A DNA stretch of 64,000 nt from Chloroflexota bacterium (lineage in GTDB: Bacteria > Chloroflexota > Dehalococcoidia > DSTF01 > RBG-16-68-14). The translations under genes were made by a program, and so were the position numbers. Below, in pieces: positions 60,451-64,000 of the stretch. The stretch lies in contig JADFKB010000006.1 in NCBI GenBank assembly GCA_022565155.1, forward strand, positions 1 to 64,000, written 5' to 3'. The notes under the pieces are model-generated. The model had not been told where the DNA came from and searched no databases. It saw nothing but the letters and a program-made list of their open reading frames with translations. Positions within the stretch are counted from its first letter, which is position 1; each line of letters opens with the position of its first letter.

Positions 60451-61647
60451 ATGGTCGACTTCGCGATCTCGCCGGAGATCAGAGAGCTGCGTAAGAAGGT
60501 GGCTGCCTTCATGGAAGAGGAGATCTATCCCAACGAGGGGATCTTTCACGAAGGCGGTTCACCTGCGGATACGCTGATGAAGGAGCTACAGGCGAAGACG
60601 AAAGCGCTGGGCATGTGGGCGTTGTTCATCGGGCCTGAGGCTGGGGGCACGGGTACGGGCTTCCTGCCCTACGCCTACGTGAACGAGATACTGGGCCGCA
60701 GCCCGGTGGCCCCTCGTGCCTTTGGCTGCGCGGCGCCCGATACGGGCAACGCGGAGATTCTGCATCAGTTCGGCACGACGGAGCAGAAGGAGCGCTGGCT
60801 GAAACCGCTCGTCGCGGGCGAGATCCGCTCCTGCTTCTCGATGACGGAGCCGAACGTCTCCGGCGCCGATCCGACGGGGCTGGAGACGGCCGCGGTGCGC
60901 GACGGCGACGATTGGGTGATCAACGGCCATAAGTGGTTCACCAGCGGGGCTATCGGGGCGGCGTTCGCGATCGTCATGTGCGTGACGGAGCCGGACGCGG
61001 AGCCGCACGGGCGGATGAGCCAGATCATCGTGCCGACGGATACGCCTGGCTTCAATATCATCCGGCCGGTGCCGGTGATGGGCGAGACGCGCGGCGCGCA
61101 CTGTGAGATTCGCTACGAGGACTGCCGCGTGCCCGTGACGAGCACGCTGGGCGAGTCCGGCGATGGTTTCCGCATCGCGCAGAAGCGGCTGGGGCCGGGC
61201 CGGATCCACCACTGCATGCGCTGGCTGGGGCAGATGCAGCGGGCATTCGAGATGATGTGCAGGCGGGCGTTGTCACGCAAGGCTTTCGGCGAACTGCTGG
61301 CGGAGAAGCAGACGATCCAGAACTGGATCGCGGATTCCGCAGCGGAGATCCAGGCCTCTCGTCTGCTGACGCTCCATGCCGCCCACAAGATCGACCAGGG
61401 AGACGAGGCGCGCGTGGAGATCTCGATCATCAAGTTCTGGGGGGCGAAGGTGCTGCACGATGTCATCGATCGGGCGATACAAGTCCACGGGGCGCTGGGC
61501 GTCTCCGGCGATACGCCGCTCGAATCGATGTACCGCGACGCGCGCGCCGCGCGCATCTACGACGGCCCGGACGAGGTGCACCGGATGGTCGTCGCGCGGC
61601 GGATTCTGCGCACGTTCAAGGACGGCCCGGGTTGGCAGTTTGAGTAG
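60451..61647 (+). CDS. acyl-CoA dehydrogenase, ACAD10/11-like
   Basis: 398-aa FAD dehydrogenase. The ATG at 60451 is chosen over an in-frame GTG at 60427 because GAGGAGAGAG lies just before it and the family start VDFAISPEIRELRKKVAAF follows. Marks: CFSMTEPNVSGADPTGLE, WVINGHKWFTSGAIGAAFA, and the end IYDGPDEVHRMVVARRIL as in the dehydrogenase at 44297. It is a paralogue of that gene. Its divergent liv transporter neighbour suggests that it acts on an imported acid after CoA activation, which is inference. Confidence 0.94.
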   Translation: MVDFAISPEIRELRKKVAAFMEEEIYPNEGIFHEGGSPADTLMKELQAKTKALGMWALFIGPEAGGTGTGFLPYAYVNEILGRSPVAPRAFGCAAPDTGNAEILHQFGTTEQKERWLKPLVAGEIRSCFSMTEPNVSGADPTGLETAAVRDGDDWVINGHKWFTSGAIGAAFAIVMCVTEPDAEPHGRMSQIIVPTDTPGFNIIRPVPVMGETRGAHCEIRYEDCRVPVTSTLGESGDGFRIAQKRLGPGRIHHCMRWLGQMQRAFEMMCRRALSRKAFGELLAEKQTIQNWIADSAAEIQASRLLTLHAAHKIDQGDEARVEISIIKFWGAKVLHDVIDRAIQVHGALGVSGDTPLESMYRDARAARIYDGPDEVHRMVVARRILRTFKDGPGWQFE

Positions 61648-61700
61648 CGTTGGCTGCGGCGTGATCTGAAACATGGCTGGTAGCGTAGGATAGAGCAGAT

Positions 61701-63038
61701 ATGGAGCCGCAAGTCCGCTTCTGTACGAGCGCCGACGGCACCAGCATCGCCTACGCCACCCTGGGCGAAGGGCCGCCGCTTGTTCACCTCGCGCCGTGGA
61801 CCTCAGACATGGAGTGGGACTGGGAGCGGCCCGAAGGTCGCACCTTCATGGAAGGTCTCGCGGAAGGCCGCATGCTCGTCTTGCCGATGCGAAGGGGTGT
61901 CGGCGCGTCACAGCGGGATGTGGAAGACGTTTCACTGGAAGCGCAACTCGCCGATCTGAGCGCCGTGATTGATGGCCTGAAGCTGGAGCGCTTCGACCTG
62001 ATGGGACGAGAGGACGGAGGAGCGCTCTGCATTGCGTACGCCGCCGATCACCCCGAGCAGGTAGGGCGGCTCGTGCTCTGGGCGCCATTCGTACATGGTA
62101 CAGACGTCGTCGGGCCGGAGGCGGGCCGCAGCCTGGTTGAGCTGGTTCGGGCAAACTGGCCGTTAGCTCGCAGAGCTATGGCAGATATCATCTTCCCTAA
62201 CGGGCCGATCGAGTGGCAAAAATGGATGTCGAGTTACTTCCGTGAAGCTGTGTCGAATAAAGTTGTGGCGAAGCATTTGGAGTTCACCATGCGCCTGGAC
62301 GTGAGAGCGTTCGCCAGCCGATTAGAGGCGCCGACACTGGTGCTGCACCGGCGCCTCCAGCGCACCGTGCCTATCGCAGCGGGTCGGGCCGCCGCCGCAC
62401 TGATCCCGGACGCTCGGTTCATCACGCTAGAAGGCGATGTAGCCTATGCCTACTTTCAGCCGGAGCAGGCGCTGAAGCCGATCAGAGACTTCCTGGACGA
62501 AGGCCGCGAGGCGGCAGCCGGAGAATCGGCTCTCCCCGAAGGCATGACTGCCATCCTGTTCCTCGACATCGCCGATTCTACTGCGCTCACCACCAAGCTC
62601 GGCGACGCGGCGTATCGCGAGAAGGAGCGCGAACTGGACGCCTCGCTGCGGGCGGCGATCACAGAGGCGAGCGGTACGCCCGTCGAAGGTAAGGTGTTAG
62701 GCGACGGCGTGATGGCCGTGTTTACGTCGGCGCGGCAGGCGATCGATGCGGCGCAGCGCTGCCGCGACCTCGGCAACGAGGCGGGCCTGCCGCTCCACCT
62801 CGGCATCCACGCGGGCGACGTCGTGCGAGAGGGCAACAACGTTCACGGCGGCGCCGTGCAGGTGGCATCGCGGGTACAGGGTGTCGCTGCGCCTGGGGAG
62901 ATTCTGGTGTCGGCCACGGTGCGCGACCTAGCACGCACCTCGGCGGGCGTAGCGTTCGAGGACCGGGGCGAGCACGAGCTGAAGGGCATCGCGGAGCCGC
63001 AGCGGCTCTTCGCGGTTCGGCCGGGAGAAGTAGGGTAG
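61701..63038 (+). CDS. pseudo-alpha/beta-hydrolase fused to a class III nucleotide cyclase
   Basis: 445-aa two-domain protein. Residues 1-270 are an alpha/beta hydrolase fold (SIAYATLGEGPPLVHLAPWT, GREDGGALCIAYAADHPEQV) whose nucleophile elbow reads G102-R-E104-D-G106: glutamate replaces the catalytic Ser, so it is probably a ligand sensor. Residues about 283-440 are a class III adenylate/guanylate cyclase domain with metal aspartates (FLDIADSTALT), VLGDGVMAVF and GIHAGDVV..GGAVQVASRV. Such hydrolase-cyclase fusions are common in Chloroflexota and actinobacteria. A cAMP product would suit the CRP-like box at 48287. The start is the ATG at 61701, with no strong ribosome site (GATAGAGC). Confidence 0.9.
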   Translation: MEPQVRFCTSADGTSIAYATLGEGPPLVHLAPWTSDMEWDWERPEGRTFMEGLAEGRMLVLPMRRGVGASQRDVEDVSLEAQLADLSAVIDGLKLERFDLMGREDGGALCIAYAADHPEQVGRLVLWAPFVHGTDVVGPEAGRSLVELVRANWPLARRAMADIIFPNGPIEWQKWMSSYFREAVSNKVVAKHLEFTMRLDVRAFASRLEAPTLVLHRRLQRTVPIAAGRAAAALIPDARFITLEGDVAYAYFQPEQALKPIRDFLDEGREAAAGESALPEGMTAILFLDIADSTALTTKLGDAAYREKERELDASLRAAITEASGTPVEGKVLGDGVMAVFTSARQAIDAAQRCRDLGNEAGLPLHLGIHAGDVVREGNNVHGGAVQVASRVQGVAAPGEILVSATVRDLARTSAGVAFEDRGEHELKGIAEPQRLFAVRPGEVG

Positions 63039-63074
63039 TCCCCGGTCAGCCGGAAGCACCATAGGAGGTAGCGC

Positions 63075-63446
63075 ATGATCAAGATGGTCTACTGTCTGCG
63101 AAGGCGTCCTGAGCTATCCCGGGAGGAGTTTCAGCGCTACTGGCGCGAAACGCACGCCCCACTCGTGCAGAAGTATGCCCAGGCCCTGAACCTACGTCGC
63201 TACGTCCAGGTACACACCTCGGAACACCCGGTCAACGACGCGCTGCGAGAAAGCCGAGGGGCGATGGAGCCGTACGACGGCGTCGCCGAGCTCTGGTGGG
63301 ACAGCGCCGATAGCATGGCCACTGCCATGGCCTCTGCCGAAGGACGGAAGGCAGGGCAGGCGCTGCTCGAAGACGAGAAGCGCTTCATCGACGTGGAGCG
63401 CAGCGCCCTGTGGATCGGGCAGGAGCACGCGTTCGTTGAGCGGTAA
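63075..63446 (+). CDS. EthD-domain protein
   Basis: 123-aa dimeric alpha-beta barrel protein (EthD/dabb type). The typical opening IKMVYCLRRRPELSREEFQR, YWRETHAPLV, is followed by the second half motif (SADSMATAMASAEGRKAG, ERSALWIGQEHAF). AGGAGG precedes the ATG. EthD proteins occur with P450 systems for ether or hydrocarbon degradation and as small lyases or isomerases; the exact role is open. It follows the cyclase gene by 36 bases and is followed by a cyclase-tail remnant. Confidence 0.92.
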   Translation: MIKMVYCLRRRPELSREEFQRYWRETHAPLVQKYAQALNLRRYVQVHTSEHPVNDALRESRGAMEPYDGVAELWWDSADSMATAMASAEGRKAGQALLEDEKRFIDVERSALWIGQEHAFVER

Positions 63447-63457
63447 TCCCTGATCCA

Positions 63458-63502
63458 GCGCTCGGGCCGCAGCGCCTCTTCGCAGTGCGGAAGCAGGACT
63501 GA
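63458..63502 (+). pseudogene. possible C-terminal remnant of a class III cyclase gene
   Basis: The frame ALGPQRLFAVRKQD, TGA, matches the last residues of the cyclase encoded just upstream (EPQRLFAVRPGEVG, stop at 63038); 22 of 26 bases agree across the core by eye. Only about 14 codons are left, so chance or a paralogous origin cannot be excluded. It lies between the EthD gene and the methyltransferase gene. Confidence 0.35.
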
Positions 63503-63529
63503 TGGAGCGATTGAGGGACTGGTGAATAG

Positions 63530-64000
63530 ATGACAACAGGAAGAGGCGGAGAACGGGAAGCGCTATCGTGGCAGGCTGGCGTCTGGGATCGCATGGCGAA
63601 CGTCTACCTACGTGAAGTAGACAGAAGGTTCACCCCGGTCGTTCGGCAGGTCATGAAGCGCGCTGCTCTGGCGTCGGGACACGATGTCCTGGATCTTGGA
63701 ACGGGCACCGGCGCTGTGGCCCTGGAAGCGGCGCCGGTGGTGGCTTCCGGCGGCCGGGTAGTGGGCGCTGATATAAGCACGGAAATGCTGGATATAGCTC
63801 GCCAACGTGCGGGTAGGGCAGGCCATGCTAACCTAGATTTCAAAGAAGGAGGCGCGGAAGCGATACCGGCGGAGGACGCGAGCTTCGATGCCGTTCTGGC
63901 CTGCCTGAGTATGATGTACGTAATCGACCGTGCGGCTGCAGCCGGCGAGTGTGCCCGGGTTCTCCGCCCTGGTGGTCGATTCGTCGCTGCGGTGTGGGCC
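63530..64000 (+). CDS. class I SAM-dependent methyltransferase, cut by the window edge
   Basis: First 157 codons of a methyltransferase. The SAM-binding motif I is VLDLGTGTGAVALEA (about 54-68), GADIS (about 80-84) is the acidic loop for the ribose, and the UbiE/Methyltransf_11-type IPAEDASFDAVLACLSMMYV and ARVLRPGGRFVAAVWA follow. The substrate end is outside the window. ATG at 63530 with GAGGG eleven bases upstream. Confidence 0.9.
   Translation, partial: MTTGRGGEREALSWQAGVWDRMANVYLREVDRRFTPVVRQVMKRAALASGHDVLDLGTGTGAVALEAAPVVASGGRVVGADISTEMLDIARQRAGRAGHANLDFKEGGAEAIPAEDASFDAVLACLSMMYVIDRAAAAGECARVLRPGGRFVAAVWA

Overview
This is a GC-rich, gene-dense bacterial window that I read as an aerobic or facultative degrader of lipids and steroid- or terpenoid-like compounds. 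The mix points to Chloroflexota (a Dehalococcoidia or SAR202-like lineage) more than to Actinobacteriota. That mix is CoA-transferases of the CaiB type, F420/flavin luciferase-like oxidoreductases, several acyl-CoA dehydrogenases, NHL-repeat and cupredoxin lipoproteins, and an alpha/beta-hydrolase fused to a class III cyclase. The taxonomic call rests on gene content only. I see no transposase, integrase, rRNA, intact tRNA or CRISPR array.

Layout. 1-6355 (minus) is one catabolic operon: P450, Rieske ferredoxin, nitronate monooxygenase-like protein, two CaiB/BaiF CoA-transferases and an acyl-CoA dehydrogenase cut by the window edge. 6665-14596 (plus) is a divergent operon: thiolase, SDR, kinase-like phosphotransferase, a GHRDHSWG-motif protein, two MaoC-fold hydratases, an Ltp2-like thiolase-fold protein with its DUF35 partner, and a luciferase-like oxidoreductase. 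The second half of this operon parallels the ChsH1-ChsH2-Ltp2 steroid side-chain module of mycobacteria. 15375-19620 (plus) is a DevS/DevR-like two-component pair, a universal stress protein, a degenerate receiver, and mobB-mobA for the bis-MGD cofactor. 20190-21802 holds a haloalkane-dehalogenase-like hydrolase and a sulfite-oxidase-fold molybdoprotein. 21961-29866 (minus) is a complete type II DMSO-reductase-family operon (small protein, Tat-exported catalytic subunit, FeS subunit, TorD chaperone, haem-binding gamma-like subunit, membrane protein). Its catalytic subunit looks most like the NxrA-type branch.

30292-38600 holds an acyl-CoA dehydrogenase, a large cupredoxin/NHL protein ending in LPETG, and an IpdAB-like CoA-transferase operon with a nitroreductase and an SCP-x-type thiolase. 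38848-41279 is a pair of radical SAM/SPASM proteins like AhbC/AhbD of alternative haem synthesis. 41687-48210 holds two more secreted cupredoxin proteins, a GMC oxidoreductase, an acyl-CoA dehydrogenase and an enoyl-CoA hydratase. 48703-54517 (plus) is a tightly spaced set: luciferase-like protein, a di-iron ferritin-fold protein with a full ligand set, a paralogue that lost two ligands, a small SCP2-like protein, a P450 and a Rieske ferredoxin. I propose this set as a new multicomponent oxygenase. 55094-60318 is a branched-chain-type ABC transporter. 60451-64000 has an acyl-CoA dehydrogenase, a pseudo-hydrolase/cyclase fusion, an EthD protein and a truncated methyltransferase.

Two patterns cut across the gene list. 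First, the intergenic spaces hold many short gene remnants: two tRNA-Gly 3' pieces 40 kb apart in direct orientation; tails of a membrane protein, a cytochrome oxidase subunit III, a dehalogenase, a GMC oxidoreductase and a cyclase; a histidine-kinase piece; and a metallophosphoesterase start. Second, GGGCC-N4-GGCCC-like palindromes lie upstream of the stress-protein gene, the molybdoenzyme operon and cupredoxin/oxidoreductase genes. They suggest a DevR-like redox regulon.
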